Of a stretch of DNA of 15,429 nt, positions 7,203 through 15,289 are shown piece by piece. The notes beneath the pieces were generated by a model. That model did no database searches and was not told the DNA's origin. It saw only the letters and a program-made list of their open reading frames with translations. Positions within the stretch are counted from its first letter, which is position 1, and every line of letters begins with the position of its first letter. Position numbers and translations under genes: made by a program. The DNA is taken from positions 1 to 15,429 of the forward strand of contig CAZTYF010000027.1 of assembly GCA_964617455.1 (NCBI GenBank), given 5' to 3'. The DNA is from Monoglobus sp964617455 (GTDB lineage: Bacteria; Bacillota; Clostridia; Monoglobales; Monoglobaceae).

Positions 7203-7610
7203 ATGAAGCCTTTGATTGTGTTTATGAATGTGGGAGATGAAAAAATCGATAAGCTGCTCCCGGTGCTCAAGCTTTTGGGAATAGGAGCCAAAACAGTGGA
7301 TACATCCTGCCTCGGTGATTCCGCAGGCTATGTGGCATATCCCGATGAGTATACAAACTGCCCCGAAGTCGGCGGAAACGATGCGAAACAGGATTTTTCG
7401 GAAGAATTTATGCTCCTTTGCGGCCTTGGGCCCAAAGCTTTGGATGCGGTGCTGAACTTTATGCGCAAGGACGGGATAACCGTGGGGCTGAAAGCCATGC
7501 TGACCGAGACCAACGAAAAGTGGTCTCTCGGCAAATTGATTTCTGAAATTACCGCAGAACGGAAGGCAATTGCAGAGCAAATGAGAAAAAGAAAAGGTCA
7601 TAAGAAATGA
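7203..7610 (+). CDS. DUF3783 domain protein
   Basis: 135 residues, soluble, with no signal peptide. The central part (about 66-120) carries the features of DUF3783: a hydrophobic FMLLCGL segment, LDAVLNFMRKDGI and then LKAMLTETNEKWSLGKLISEI. The N-terminus (KPLIVFMNVGDEKIDKLLPVLKLLGI) looks like the first beta-alpha unit of a small alpha/beta fold. The C-terminus is a charged Lys/Arg-rich helix. The biochemical role of the family is not known to me. GGAG at 7191-7194 is 8 bases before the ATG. It lies behind the purine permease and before a strong terminator, so the two probably form one unit. Confidence 0.8.
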   Translation: MKPLIVFMNVGDEKIDKLLPVLKLLGIGAKTVDTSCLGDSAGYVAYPDEYTNCPEVGGNDAKQDFSEEFMLLCGLGPKALDAVLNFMRKDGITVGLKAMLTETNEKWSLGKLISEITAERKAIAEQMRKRKGHKK

Positions 7611-7615
7611 CAAAA

Positions 7616-7661
7616 ACGGACAGTTTTCATCGGATGCGGTAAAAACTGTCCGTCTTTTTTT
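7616..7661. terminator. Terminator between convergent DUF3783 and SLH-M15 genes
   Basis: A perfect 12-bp stem (ACGGACAGTTTT at 7616-7627, AAAACTGTCCGT at 7642-7653) with a 14-base loop, then C and eight T on the plus strand. The minus-strand gene ends only 10 bases away and the hairpin is followed by TTTTG on that strand, so it probably serves both. Confidence 0.92.
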
Positions 7662-7663
7662 AC

Positions 7664-9094
7664 TTACTTTCCTAAATATGTGAAGTGCATATAGTTGAGG
7701 GTCCCGCTCACCCAAGCATTGCCGCCCCACAGCCATCCGTATTTTGCAAAGGTCTGAACAACCGCTCCGGTGGGAGCAAAGGAAAATACGGAATTTTCCG
7801 GGTCATAGAAAGTTCCTATTCGCTGCCCGCTCTTGTATACGCAATAGTTCTCATTATAGTTTATGTCAAGGACCGTGCCGTAGTTATTTTCCGGCAAGCT
7901 TCCTCCTGACAGGGGATTTCTCCAGGAATAACCGGCGACATCTTTAATCGGAGGTCTTGAAGGCGAATTGTAGATTTCATTGAATATGGCAACCACATCG
8001 TCTTTCAGAACCGTATTTATTTTAAAGGTTCTCCAGCCTGTTTGAAGATCGTTTGAACCCTCCGGAAGTTCCCATACGGGGACGGTGACTTCCGACATAT
8101 GGGCATCTGCCTCTTCCATTGTGGTGTATCTGACACCCAAATCACCGAAAATCCGCACTTCTTTGTCCATTGCTTCTCCGGTGGCTAAGGTTTCGGAATA
8201 GGTTTTGAGCTGATAAAGTCCGTCTTGATCCGCCACCTGAAGGGGTGTTCCGCTTGCGGCAAACCCTCCGGAGCCATCCGGCGCAGGATTGGGAGCCGTT
8301 TCCACAACAGGTTCGGAGCCTCCGCCCACAACTTCTCCCTCGGGAGTGACAAGAGTTTTATCCGGAGCGTTGCGAAGGGCTATAACGGTGCCGTTGCTTT
8401 GCATAACGATTTTTTCAAGGGTATAAATCCGTCTGCCGTTTGAATCCGTTCCCTCTTTGAGAGCCGATTGTATATATCCGTCAACCTCTCTGCCGTATTT
8501 TACATAACAGCGATAAGCGATAATCGCAGCCTCCTCGCGGGATACGTAGTCAAGGGGCTTAAACAAACCTTCATATCCCGCCATCAAATCGTTATCGAGC
8601 ATAAAAGCCACGTAATCCCTCGCCCAAGTGTCTATTTGCCATGCGTCCTGTATGTCATCAAAAACTCCCTCGGAAGGGAAATACGGGCCCAAAACTCCGG
8701 CAGCGGACAGGGTGCTTGTTATGACCTTGCACATTTCCTCGCGGGTAATGAAGTTGGCGGGGAAGAAATGTCCCGCACCGTCGCCGCTGATTATTCCCGC
8801 ATAATAGGCCATGTTCGGAAACGCATTGTCCGTATCGGTAAAGGGAGTAAAGGCGTTTGATGAAACATTCTCGGCCGTAATCGTGGCATAAATATTCACT
8901 GCCACATTGATAAAATCAAGTCGATTTATGGCATCGGTGTAGGGTTTTTTCCCATACTCCGTCGAAATCAGACTATAGTCCATTGCCGCTTTTACCGTGT
9001 CCGTAGCCCACCAGTTGGGGTCATAAGCGGAAGCATTCACAGCAGGCAGAAGCATTGATATTATCAGCAAAATCGCGGTGATAGTCTTTTTCAC
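7664..9094 (-). CDS. SLH-anchored surface protein with a degenerate M15-type peptidase domain
   Basis: Exported wall protein of 476 residues. The start is GTG at 9094, set by GAGGTG (complement of 9101-9106) and by the signal peptide that begins there (KKTITAILLIISMLLPAVNASA, cut after about residue 23). Three SLH repeats cover about 24-75, 84-134 and 144-200. A Gly/Pro/Ala-rich linker lies at about 255-285. The C-terminus (about 355-476) matches the M15 D-Ala-D-Ala carboxypeptidase/endopeptidase fold: GYSWRNP, then YGTVLDIN, then KYGWLWGGNAW, then NYMHFTYLG. The metal motif SxHxxGxAxD reads P401-E-N403-NYG-TVL-D410, so the first His is Asn. The catalytic Asp before MHF is N467. Only D410 and H470 remain, so it is probably a non-catalytic wall-binding domain. 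It starts 13 bases after the glycosyltransferase stop: same operon. Confidence 0.85.
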   Translation of the reverse strand: MKKTITAILLIISMLLPAVNASAYDPNWWATDTVKAAMDYSLISTEYGKKPYTDAINRLDFINVAVNIYATITAENVSSNAFTPFTDTDNAFPNMAYYAGIISGDGAGHFFPANFITREEMCKVITSTLSAAGVLGPYFPSEGVFDDIQDAWQIDTWARDYVAFMLDNDLMAGYEGLFKPLDYVSREEAAIIAYRCYVKYGREVDGYIQSALKEGTDSNGRRIYTLEKIVMQSNGTVIALRNAPDKTLVTPEGEVVGGGSEPVVETAPNPAPDGSGGFAASGTPLQVADQDGLYQLKTYSETLATGEAMDKEVRIFGDLGVRYTTMEEADAHMSEVTVPVWELPEGSNDLQTGWRTFKINTVLKDDVVAIFNEIYNSPSRPPIKDVAGYSWRNPLSGGSLPENNYGTVLDINYNENYCVYKSGQRIGTFYDPENSVFSFAPTGAVVQTFAKYGWLWGGNAWVSGTLNYMHFTYLGK

Positions 9095-9100
9095 AAAAAA

Positions 9101-9106
9101 CACCTC
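9101..9106 (-). promoter_or_regulatory. Ribosome site that decides the GTG start of the SLH-M15 gene
   Basis: GAGGTG on the minus strand, six bases before the GTG at 9094-9092 and directly behind the stop codon of the upstream glycosyltransferase (9110-9108). It rules out the longer frame that begins inside the upstream gene. Confidence 0.75.
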
Positions 9107-9107
9107 G

Positions 9108-10088
9108 CTAAATTTTTTTCTCCTTGGTTTCGATATTGGATTCCTTTTTGTATTCCTCAATTATGTATCTCGGGCGGGCCTTTGTTTCTTTATAAATCTT
9201 GCCCACATACTCACCGATAACGCCCACGGATACAAGCTGAACCCCTCCCAAAAACCAGATAGAGCACATGAGAGATGCCCAGCCATCCGATGAATAACCT
9301 AAAATCTTGCTTATAAGAGTGTAAACAGCCGCAACGATTGCCGCTACGCATACAATCAAGCCGAGGGTCCATACTATTTTTATGGGTTTTACACTGAATG
9401 ATGTTATTCCGTCGAAGGCAAAGGACAACATCTTTTTGAGAGGATATTTACTCTCTCCGGCAAATCTCTCGGCGCGCTCATAATAAACACAATCGCTTTT
9501 ATAACCGATGGTGGGGACGATACCCCTGAGGAAAAGGTTCGCTTCCTTGAATTCGCTCAAAGCATCCAGTGCCCGTCTGCTCATCAAACGGTAGTCTGCG
9601 TGGTTATACACGACCTCCGCCCCCATGGCACCGAGGAATTTGTAGAATCCCTCAGCGGTAAAACGCTTGAAAAACGAATCGGTTTTGCGTTTGCTTCGCA
9701 CACCGTATACCACATCACAGCCATCGTCAAATTTCTTTACCATTTCGACAATTGCGTTGATGTCATCCTGAAGATCCGCATCTATGGATACGGCGCAGTC
9801 ACACTCGTCTTTCACGGTCATAAGCCCTGCCAAAAGTGCCTTTTGATGTCCCGCATTGTGAGCAAGCTTTATGCCGCGGAATATATTGTCACTGTCACAC
9901 AGACCGCTTATGATGGTCCAGGTTTTGTCACGGCTTCCGTCGTCGACCATTACTATTCTGCTGTCTTCGGAAATCAATTCCTCCGCCTCCATGGACTTGA
10001 GCAGTTCTCTGAGACGTTTTGATGTTTCGCCCAGCACTTCCTCTTCATTGTAGCAGGGCAAGACAACATAGAGCTTTGTGTCTTTCAT
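9108..10088 (-). CDS. GT2 glycosyltransferase, polyprenyl-phosphate sugar transferase type (GtrB/DPM1-like)
   Basis: Membrane-attached transferase of 326 residues that should move a sugar from a nucleotide donor to a lipid carrier on the cytoplasmic face. The GT-A domain spans about 1-230 with VVLPCYNEEE (8-17), VDDGS (48-52), NAGHQKALLAG (78-88), the metal-binding DADLQDD (103-109), ADYRLMSRRAL (164-174) and the ER-x4-GESKYPLKK segment (205-219) typical of bactoprenol glucosyl- and dolichol-mannosyl-type enzymes. Two membrane helices follow (about 236-260 and 272-296), with the usual IGEYVGKIYKETKARP end. The sugar and the acceptor are unknown. The ATG at 10088 has only a weak, distant GGAAGGA. 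A minus-strand TTGACA (10136-10131) could be its -35, but no good -10 is seen. It is followed closely by the SLH-M15 gene, consistent with a cell-envelope role. Confidence 0.88.
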   Translation of the reverse strand: MKDTKLYVVLPCYNEEEVLGETSKRLRELLKSMEAEELISEDSRIVMVDDGSRDKTWTIISGLCDSDNIFRGIKLAHNAGHQKALLAGLMTVKDECDCAVSIDADLQDDINAIVEMVKKFDDGCDVVYGVRSKRKTDSFFKRFTAEGFYKFLGAMGAEVVYNHADYRLMSRRALDALSEFKEANLFLRGIVPTIGYKSDCVYYERAERFAGESKYPLKKMLSFAFDGITSFSVKPIKIVWTLGLIVCVAAIVAAVYTLISKILGYSSDGWASLMCSIWFLGGVQLVSVGVIGEYVGKIYKETKARPRYIIEEYKKESNIETKEKKI

Positions 10089-10156
10089 TACGGTATTTCA
10101 CATCCTTCCATTGGTTTTGAATTGCAGATTTGTCAAAAATCAATAGAGCCTATTGA

Positions 10157-10184
10157 ACAAAACGGGTAGGCGGAAAGCCTACCC
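10157..10184 (-). terminator. Terminator after secG
   Basis: An 8-bp stem (GGGTAGGC at 10164-10171, GCCTACCC at 10177-10184) with a 5-base loop, followed on the minus strand by GTTTTGTT. It lies 37 bases past the secG stop and separates secG from the glycosyltransferase gene. Confidence 0.75.
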
Positions 10185-10221
10185 TTGATTTTATATCTCG
10201 CAAATTTAATCCATACGGTGT

Positions 10222-10767
10222 TTATTCGGTTGCCGGCTCACCTTCCGCTGCTTGGTCCGCCGGGGCAGCTTCGCCTTCCGCCGCCTGTTCTGCCGGAACC
10301 GCTTCTCCCGCCGCAGCTTCATCGGCAGCTGCCTGATCCGCTGCCGCAGCGTCACCTTCGGCAGCTGTGTCGCTTTCCGCTTCGGCTTGCTGAGCCGCCA
10401 TATCTTCGGCCGTCATAACGATGTTGCCGCTTTCGTCAACCAAGTTACCGTTTTCGTCAAGAGTCACATTCATCGTTTGGCTTGTGCTGTCGGCATTTTC
10501 GGCCTCGGCGGCGGCATCATCGGCATTCGCTTGACGAATGGAAACATATGTCAAAACAACCGAGGATACTATGAACAATATGGCAAATACGCCCGTGAAT
10601 TTTCGGAGCATAGCGTCAATCGTTCTTCCCTTATTTTTTCCGAAAAATGTCTCGGCACCGCCGGCGATAGCACCGGACAAACCCTGCTGTCTGCCATGCT
10701 GCATAAGTACAATAACCGTCAGCACGAGGGCAATCACAACATGCACAATAACCAAAGCTGTTACCAT
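10222..10767 (-). CDS. secG: SecG, protein-export channel subunit, with an unusual acidic tail
   Basis: SecG assists SecYE in moving proteins through the membrane. Residues 1-77 are a normal SecG: a first membrane helix (about 2-22), the conserved loop QHGRQQGLSGAIAGGAETFFGKNKGRTIDAML (24-54, with the QGLSG and FFGK elements), and a second helix (about 56-77). SecG is usually 70-80 residues; this one is 181. The extra about 104 residues are a low-complexity tail rich in Ala, Glu and Asp with a VTLDENGNLVDESGNIV segment (101-117) and imperfect AAEGEAAPADQ-type repeats near the end. By the accepted SecG topology the tail would be outside the membrane. GGAGG (complement of 10776-10780) lies 8 bases upstream of the ATG. 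It is a single-gene unit with its own promoter and terminator. Confidence 0.93.
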   Translation of the reverse strand: MVTALVIVHVVIALVLTVIVLMQHGRQQGLSGAIAGGAETFFGKNKGRTIDAMLRKFTGVFAILFIVSSVVLTYVSIRQANADDAAAEAENADSTSQTMNVTLDENGNLVDESGNIVMTAEDMAAQQAEAESDTAAEGDAAAADQAAADEAAAGEAVPAEQAAEGEAAPADQAAEGEPATE

Positions 10768-10781
10768 TAAAACTTCCTCCT

Positions 10782-10798
10782 TATACGCTTTGCGTATA
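10782..10798 (-). other. Small hairpin beside the secG ribosome site
   Basis: TATACGC and GCGTATA form a perfect 7-bp stem with a 3-base loop in the secG leader, one base upstream of the AGGAGG ribosome site. It could affect mRNA stability or ribosome access; the role is inferred. Confidence 0.3.
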
Positions 10799-10844
10799 GC
10801 ATTATAATATTACAGTATCTGCCTCAAAAGCATCAGTATTTTGA

Positions 10845-10873
10845 ATTATAGCACACGGAAAAACAAAATGCAA
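10845..10873 (-). promoter_or_regulatory. Promoter of secG
   Basis: On the minus strand, TTGCAT (10873-10868), a 17-base spacer and a perfect TATAAT (10850-10845) with TG in the extended -10 position. The predicted start is near 10838, about 70 bases before the ATG. Confidence 0.75.
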
Positions 10874-11063
10874 GGGTTTTTTTGAAATATTGCGGTTTTT
10901 TCTGTATAAAATCCGAAAAATTTTGTAAAGTTTTTTGTGATTTCCAACCAAAACGGTAAGGGCGCAAATCTCCCGAATTGCTTATTATTTGATTTTCGGG
11001 TTTATTTCTCTAATGTTTTATTGCCAAAAAAGTATAATTTATTGCCCCCGTGTTTTCAATTTA
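10874..11063. other. Intergenic region between secG and the pectate lyase gene
   Basis: AT-rich, with no credible reading frame. It holds a TATAAT at 11033-11038 without a matching -35, and a weak 6-bp inverted repeat (CCCGAA 10972-10977, TTCGGG 10995-11000). I see no clear catabolite-repression (cre) site. Confidence 0.4.
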
Positions 11064-11092
11064 TTGAAAAACTCCGAGAAAAGATATATAAT
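11064..11092 (+). promoter_or_regulatory. Promoter of the pectate lyase gene
   Basis: TTGAAA (11064-11069), a 17-base spacer and a perfect TATAAT (11087-11092). The predicted start is near 11099, leaving a short leader of about 42 bases before the ATG at 11141. Confidence 0.7.
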
Positions 11093-11140
11093 CATCTACA
11101 TATGGGTTTTGAAATATAAGTTTTGAAAGAGAGTGATTTT

Positions 11141-14100
11141 ATGAAATTAAAAAACAGGCTTATGAACATTCTCCTGTCCGCCATGGTCGTTTTGGGAAGC
11201 ATGGCAATTCCCGCGGCGAGCGTATCTGCGGCAAACACTCTGCCCGCTTTCCCCGGCGCCGAGGGTGCCGGAAAGTATTCCACCGGCGGCAGAGGCGGCA
11301 AAATCGTTCATGTAACCAATTTAAACGACAGCGGAACGGGTTCGTTCCGCGATGCCGTAGGCGGTTCAAACCGCATTGTTGTGTTTGACGTGGGCGGAAC
11401 CATCACGGTTAAGAGCGATGTTGTTGTTAAGGGCAACGTGACCATTTTGGGACAAACAGCTCCCGGCGGCGGCGGAATAACCCTGAAGGGCGGCAAGATT
11501 GGTCTTGGCGGCGACAATATAATAATAAGATATGTCAGCTCGCGGCCAGGCGAAGCCAATAAGAGCGCCGAGTGCGACGCCTGGGGCGGCAGTGCGGGCT
11601 CGAACTCGATCATTGACCACTGCTCTCTCGGCTGGGCAAATGACGAGCAATGGGGTCTTTATTCAAATAATATGCATCAGACCGTTCAGTACACCCTGAT
11701 AGGTCCGTCCAACTGTATATCTTATCACTCAAAGGGCTGCCACGGATTTGGCGTTATGTTCGGCAAAGGCCAGAACTCGTGGCATCATAACATGATCGCT
11801 CACAACGTCTCCAGAAACTTCCGCGGCAAGGTTGAAAAGACCGAGGCCATGGATTTTGTAAACAATGTAATTTACGACTGGGGCTATCAGACCGGTTACG
11901 GCACCATGGGTCATCAGAACTATGTTAACAACTACTTAAAGGCCGGAAACTCCACATCCGGCGGTTACCGTTTCCTTAACAAGTCAAGCGGAAGCGCTCC
12001 CGAAAACTATAAGTTCTATCTGTCCGGCAACACAATCAGAAAAGTGAGCGGCGAACCTTACAAAAGCGACATAGAGAACAAAAATCAGTGGCTCGGCATG
12101 GGAGGATTTGACGAGAAAACATACGGTTCGGACACGCCTTTTAAGGTTGAAGATGTGAACGGCAATGACGCCTCTGTTTTAAACAGCGAGCAGTTCGAAA
12201 CGGCCGACGAGGCTTTTGAGACGGTTATTAATTACGCCGGTGCAGGCATCAGCGCCGACAAGCGTCCGGAAATAGACCGGGAGGTTATGGAACAGGCTAA
12301 AACGGGCACCGGTTATTTAACGGGCGGCCGTGATTTTTCAAATGTTACCGAGTCGGCTCTGCTTAATGCTATCAAGGAATATAACATCAAGCAGACGAAT
12401 TATGACGATTATTATCCGCCCCAATACGAAACCCTTGACAGGACCGATAACGACAAAGACGGTATGGACGACAACTGGGAGCTCGAGAGAGGACTCGACC
12501 CTTCAAACAACGGTGATGCCTCGGGCGACTACTACGGCCAAGGTTATATGAACATAGAATACTATGCCAATGACTTAACAGTCAACTCTTTCCCCGAGGG
12601 CGTCGTTACCCTTTCTCCGAAGACGGCGGATTTGGGCGAGGATTACAGGATGGTTATGGAAGACGCCAATGCCCTCAAACTCAGCCCGGACATTATAAAA
12701 ACTCCCGACGATCTCACGCTTCCCACAGCGGGAAGTAAAAATGGCAGCACCATCGAATGGTCAAGTTCCTCAAGTGCCGTTAAAATCAGCGGCAACAAAA
12801 TAACCCAAGTAAATCGTCCGGATGACAAAGATACGCAGGTTATATTGACCGCCAAAATCACCCATGGCAATTTTTCATTGACCAAAAGCTGCACCGTGAC
12901 GGTAAAGTCAACCGCCGCCAAATGGGTTGCCTCGGAGGCCGATAACGGAAAGAAGGCGGGCAGTGAGCTTATTGACGGCTTGACTGTTCTCTGCGACACA
13001 ACGGGCAATGGCACATCCGTGACCCTCAATGATGTAACCTATTCGTATTATATAAGCGGCTCCGCCGGCGGCGGAAAATGGCAAAACGGCAAGGTTGAAA
13101 ACTGCACCGGATTTAAATATATTCCCGAAAAAAGCGGATATCTGAACGTATATATTGCCACACTCGGTTCCGCAGGTAACGCCAAAACCGCCTACATTAT
13201 GGAAGAGGGCGCTGCGTCCGAGGCGGACTGTATCGCCTCCGCAACCGGATCCGGCGAAAATGCCGTGATGACCGGCAAAGTCGAGGCGGGCCACACCTAT
13301 TACATTTATGTTGCGGGCTCCAACGGCAGATTTTTGGGTATGGAAATCACCAATGCGGCACCGACCTTGATTTGGAAAGCTTCGAAAAATGTAACAAAAG
13401 GTGAAGTTTTAATGTCGGGGCTTACCGCAAACGATGATATGACTTATGCGGCGGGCCCCAGAACAATCGACTCCGTATCCTTCGATGGCAGACTGACCTG
13501 CGCCAACAATCCTTCGGGTGACAAATCAAGCGGCGCGGTATTGACCTATACTCCCAAAACCAAGGGTGTTATAACGGTTTATTACAAACTCAACTCAACC
13601 AAAACATTCAAGATTCATGAGCCCGGAAAAACCGCAGACGAGGATCTTGTGATGTTTAAAACCAACAATGATGCCGCCAGCGTGTACACTGTGACAAGTG
13701 CGAATCTTGAGGCGGGTAAAACCTATTATATCTATGTGGATAATTCAAAGGCCGAATTTTTCGGTGTGGCATTCAGAAGCACGGAGGGCGAACCCGATCC
13801 CGAGCTCAAACCTGACGCGCCGGACCCGACATTACCTCCTCTTGAGGGTGAGACTTGGACATTTGACAATATAGACGTGGGAACAACCTATGCCGACGGA
13901 GATGCGATTGCCAATGAAAACGACATGGAGATCAAGGTCAATTATAAGACGGCGGACGATGGTAATGTTCCGGATACTGCGGTTCCACCTTCGATTGCCG
14001 AAAAAGCCGAAGGCAGCGGCGACCGTTATCTGAGAATAGATGACAAAGGCAAAGGCCAGGACGGCTGGTCATACCTTCCCGAAAATCCGGTTGAGGCAGA

Positions 14101-15064
14101 GGTTATCGTGATAGATTTCGACTATATGATGGGGGATACCGACAAGGATACGGTTCTGCTTCGCGCCTATGACAATATCAACGTTAATTCCGGAAACTCA
14201 TATGTTCCCGAAAAAACAACCGACGGCAGAATATTTGAGATAAAAACCGGCACAACCGGCAAGGACAATACAACACCTTGTCTCAAGATAACCGATTATT
14301 TCTCAAAAGGAACCTATACGGATGAGGCGAGCCCCAAGGGCCGTGACACAGTTTTGGGCAGTTTCACATACAAAGCCAACACCTGGTACAGCCTGAGAAT
14401 TCAATATACATCATCGAATAACTCGATCGTGGTTTCCGAAAAGAAGAGTGACGGAAGTTACGCTAAATTGGGCGGCATCGAATTGGGCAGCGGAACTCCC
14501 AAGGGGGATATTCCCGCTCTCAATATCACGAATCTCGGCGGTTTTACCAGAGGCAGTGCCGCAAATGTGCTCGGCATAGACAACTTGAGTCTGCTTGTGC
14601 CCGAGGGATATGAACCGCCCGAGGAGGAGCCCACTCCCGAGCCGGAGACGACTCCCGAGCCGGAGCCCACCCCCGAACCGGAGGCGACTCCCGCACCTCA
14701 GACAACTCCGACTCCCGATACAAACGAAACTCCAGAGCCCCAGGCTTCGGTAACACCCGAACCGGCAATCGGACTCAAGTTCACGGAAAACGGAGCCGAG
14801 ACCGACAGTTTCGGCGACGGTGAAGTGGAGCTTATCGCAACGGGAATACAGGCACCTTGGGCCATTATAGCGGTGGGCTATGACACAGACGGCTTGGTGA
14901 CCAATGTCAGCTACAGAGAATACGATCCGTCAAACGGTGAAGCATCGACCTCCGTATCATATACACCGACGGAGGACACGGTAACAATCCGAGGCTACCT
15001 CTGGGATGGACTCAACAGTTTGGTTCCCTTGTCCGACGTTGCGGAAATCGAAAGAAGAAAGTAA
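11141..15064 (+). CDS. Secreted multidomain PL1-type pectate lyase
   Basis: Extracellular enzyme of 1307 residues for beta-elimination of pectin backbones. The ATG at 11141 is chosen because GAGAGTG precedes it and the signal peptide (to about VSAA31) begins there. Catalytic beta-helix at about 36-330: FPGAEGAGKYSTGGRGG (38-53), ITLKGG, IIDHCSLGWANDE (157-169, the vWiDH-type motif) and HNVSRNFRGK (221-230), where the usual RNPR Pro is Phe. Then a Ca-binding DNDKDGMDD loop (436-444) with GLDPSN; an Ig-like domain (about 510-590); two related beta domains (about 592-739 and 742-880), both ending in EAGxTYYIYV; a jelly-roll-like module (about 903-1153); a Pro-Thr-Glu linker (1160-1209); and a C-terminal beta domain (1210-1307). 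There is no SLH or LPXTG anchor, so it is released or held by its accessory domains. Confidence 0.93.
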   Translation: MKLKNRLMNILLSAMVVLGSMAIPAASVSAANTLPAFPGAEGAGKYSTGGRGGKIVHVTNLNDSGTGSFRDAVGGSNRIVVFDVGGTITVKSDVVVKGNVTILGQTAPGGGGITLKGGKIGLGGDNIIIRYVSSRPGEANKSAECDAWGGSAGSNSIIDHCSLGWANDEQWGLYSNNMHQTVQYTLIGPSNCISYHSKGCHGFGVMFGKGQNSWHHNMIAHNVSRNFRGKVEKTEAMDFVNNVIYDWGYQTGYGTMGHQNYVNNYLKAGNSTSGGYRFLNKSSGSAPENYKFYLSGNTIRKVSGEPYKSDIENKNQWLGMGGFDEKTYGSDTPFKVEDVNGNDASVLNSEQFETADEAFETVINYAGAGISADKRPEIDREVMEQAKTGTGYLTGGRDFSNVTESALLNAIKEYNIKQTNYDDYYPPQYETLDRTDNDKDGMDDNWELERGLDPSNNGDASGDYYGQGYMNIEYYANDLTVNSFPEGVVTLSPKTADLGEDYRMVMEDANALKLSPDIIKTPDDLTLPTAGSKNGSTIEWSSSSSAVKISGNKITQVNRPDDKDTQVILTAKITHGNFSLTKSCTVTVKSTAAKWVASEADNGKKAGSELIDGLTVLCDTTGNGTSVTLNDVTYSYYISGSAGGGKWQNGKVENCTGFKYIPEKSGYLNVYIATLGSAGNAKTAYIMEEGAASEADCIASATGSGENAVMTGKVEAGHTYYIYVAGSNGRFLGMEITNAAPTLIWKASKNVTKGEVLMSGLTANDDMTYAAGPRTIDSVSFDGRLTCANNPSGDKSSGAVLTYTPKTKGVITVYYKLNSTKTFKIHEPGKTADEDLVMFKTNNDAASVYTVTSANLEAGKTYYIYVDNSKAEFFGVAFRSTEGEPDPELKPDAPDPTLPPLEGETWTFDNIDVGTTYADGDAIANENDMEIKVNYKTADDGNVPDTAVPPSIAEKAEGSGDRYLRIDDKGKGQDGWSYLPENPVEAEVIVIDFDYMMGDTDKDTVLLRAYDNINVNSGNSYVPEKTTDGRIFEIKTGTTGKDNTTPCLKITDYFSKGTYTDEASPKGRDTVLGSFTYKANTWYSLRIQYTSSNNSIVVSEKKSDGSYAKLGGIELGSGTPKGDIPALNITNLGGFTRGSAANVLGIDNLSLLVPEGYEPPEEEPTPEPETTPEPEPTPEPEATPAPQTTPTPDTNETPEPQASVTPEPAIGLKFTENGAETDSFGDGEVELIATGIQAPWAIIAVGYDTDGLVTNVSYREYDPSNGEASTSVSYTPTEDTVTIRGYLWDGLNSLVPLSDVAEIERRK
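14636..14764 (+). repeat. Pro-Thr-Glu linker repeat inside the pectate lyase gene
   Basis: Degenerate copies of CCCGAGCCGGAG and ACTCCC units encode PEPETTPEPEPTPEP-like sequence, a flexible linker as found between modules of secreted clostridial glycan-degrading enzymes. Copy number may vary between strains. Confidence 0.8.
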
Positions 15065-15082
15065 GTCATAAAACAAACAAGC

Positions 15083-15113
15083 GCCCTGCGGTTATATTCC
15101 GCAGGGCCTTTTT
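15083..15113 (+). terminator. Terminator after the pectate lyase gene
   Basis: A perfect 9-bp stem (GCCCTGCGG at 15083-15091, CCGCAGGGC at 15099-15107) with a 7-base loop, then C and five T. It starts 18 bases after the stop codon. Confidence 0.93.
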
Positions 15114-15130
15114 GAATATGACGGTCATAA

Positions 15131-15199
15131 TAAAGGAATTGTAAACTTAAGACTTACTCTCTCTCTTACTCTCTTTATTTACTCATATTATCTACTATG
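15131..15199. repeat. Imperfect direct repeat, copy A
   Basis: About 68 bases that align with 15347-15413 at roughly 80 percent by eye. Shared blocks include TTAAGACT, CTCTCTCTTA, TTTATTTA and ATATTATCTA in the same order. The two copies are offset by 216 bases and flank the 24-bp tandem repeats. Confidence 0.75.
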
Positions 15200-15289
15200 G
15201 TGGAACTTTTGGTGTATACCCCTCGGGAACTTTCGGTGTATACCCCCTGGGAACTTTTGGTGTATACCCCCCGGGAACTTTTCTTCCAT
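15188..15289 (-). CDS. Possible 33-residue ORF made of an octapeptide repeat (doubtful)
   Basis: ATG at 15289 follows GGGGAGGT with no useful spacing. The frame runs through the 24-bp repeats and encodes KFPGGIHQ-type octapeptides (KFPGGIHQ, KFPGGIHR, KFPRGIHQ) before TAA at 15190-15188. Since the period is a multiple of three and the unit has no stop, other frames are open too, so coding is weakly supported. No family is recognised. Confidence 0.15.
   Translation of the reverse strand: MEEKFPGGIHQKFPGGIHRKFPRGIHQKFHHSR

Noticed and set aside
9600..10022. Plus-strand frame of 140 codons opposite the glycosyltransferase
   Set aside because: Antisense shadow of a well-supported GT2 gene with intact VDDGS and DADLQDD motifs; no ribosome site.
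10252..10770. Plus-strand frame of 172 codons opposite secG
   Set aside because: It is open only because the Ala/Glu-rich codons of the secG tail lack stops on the other strand.
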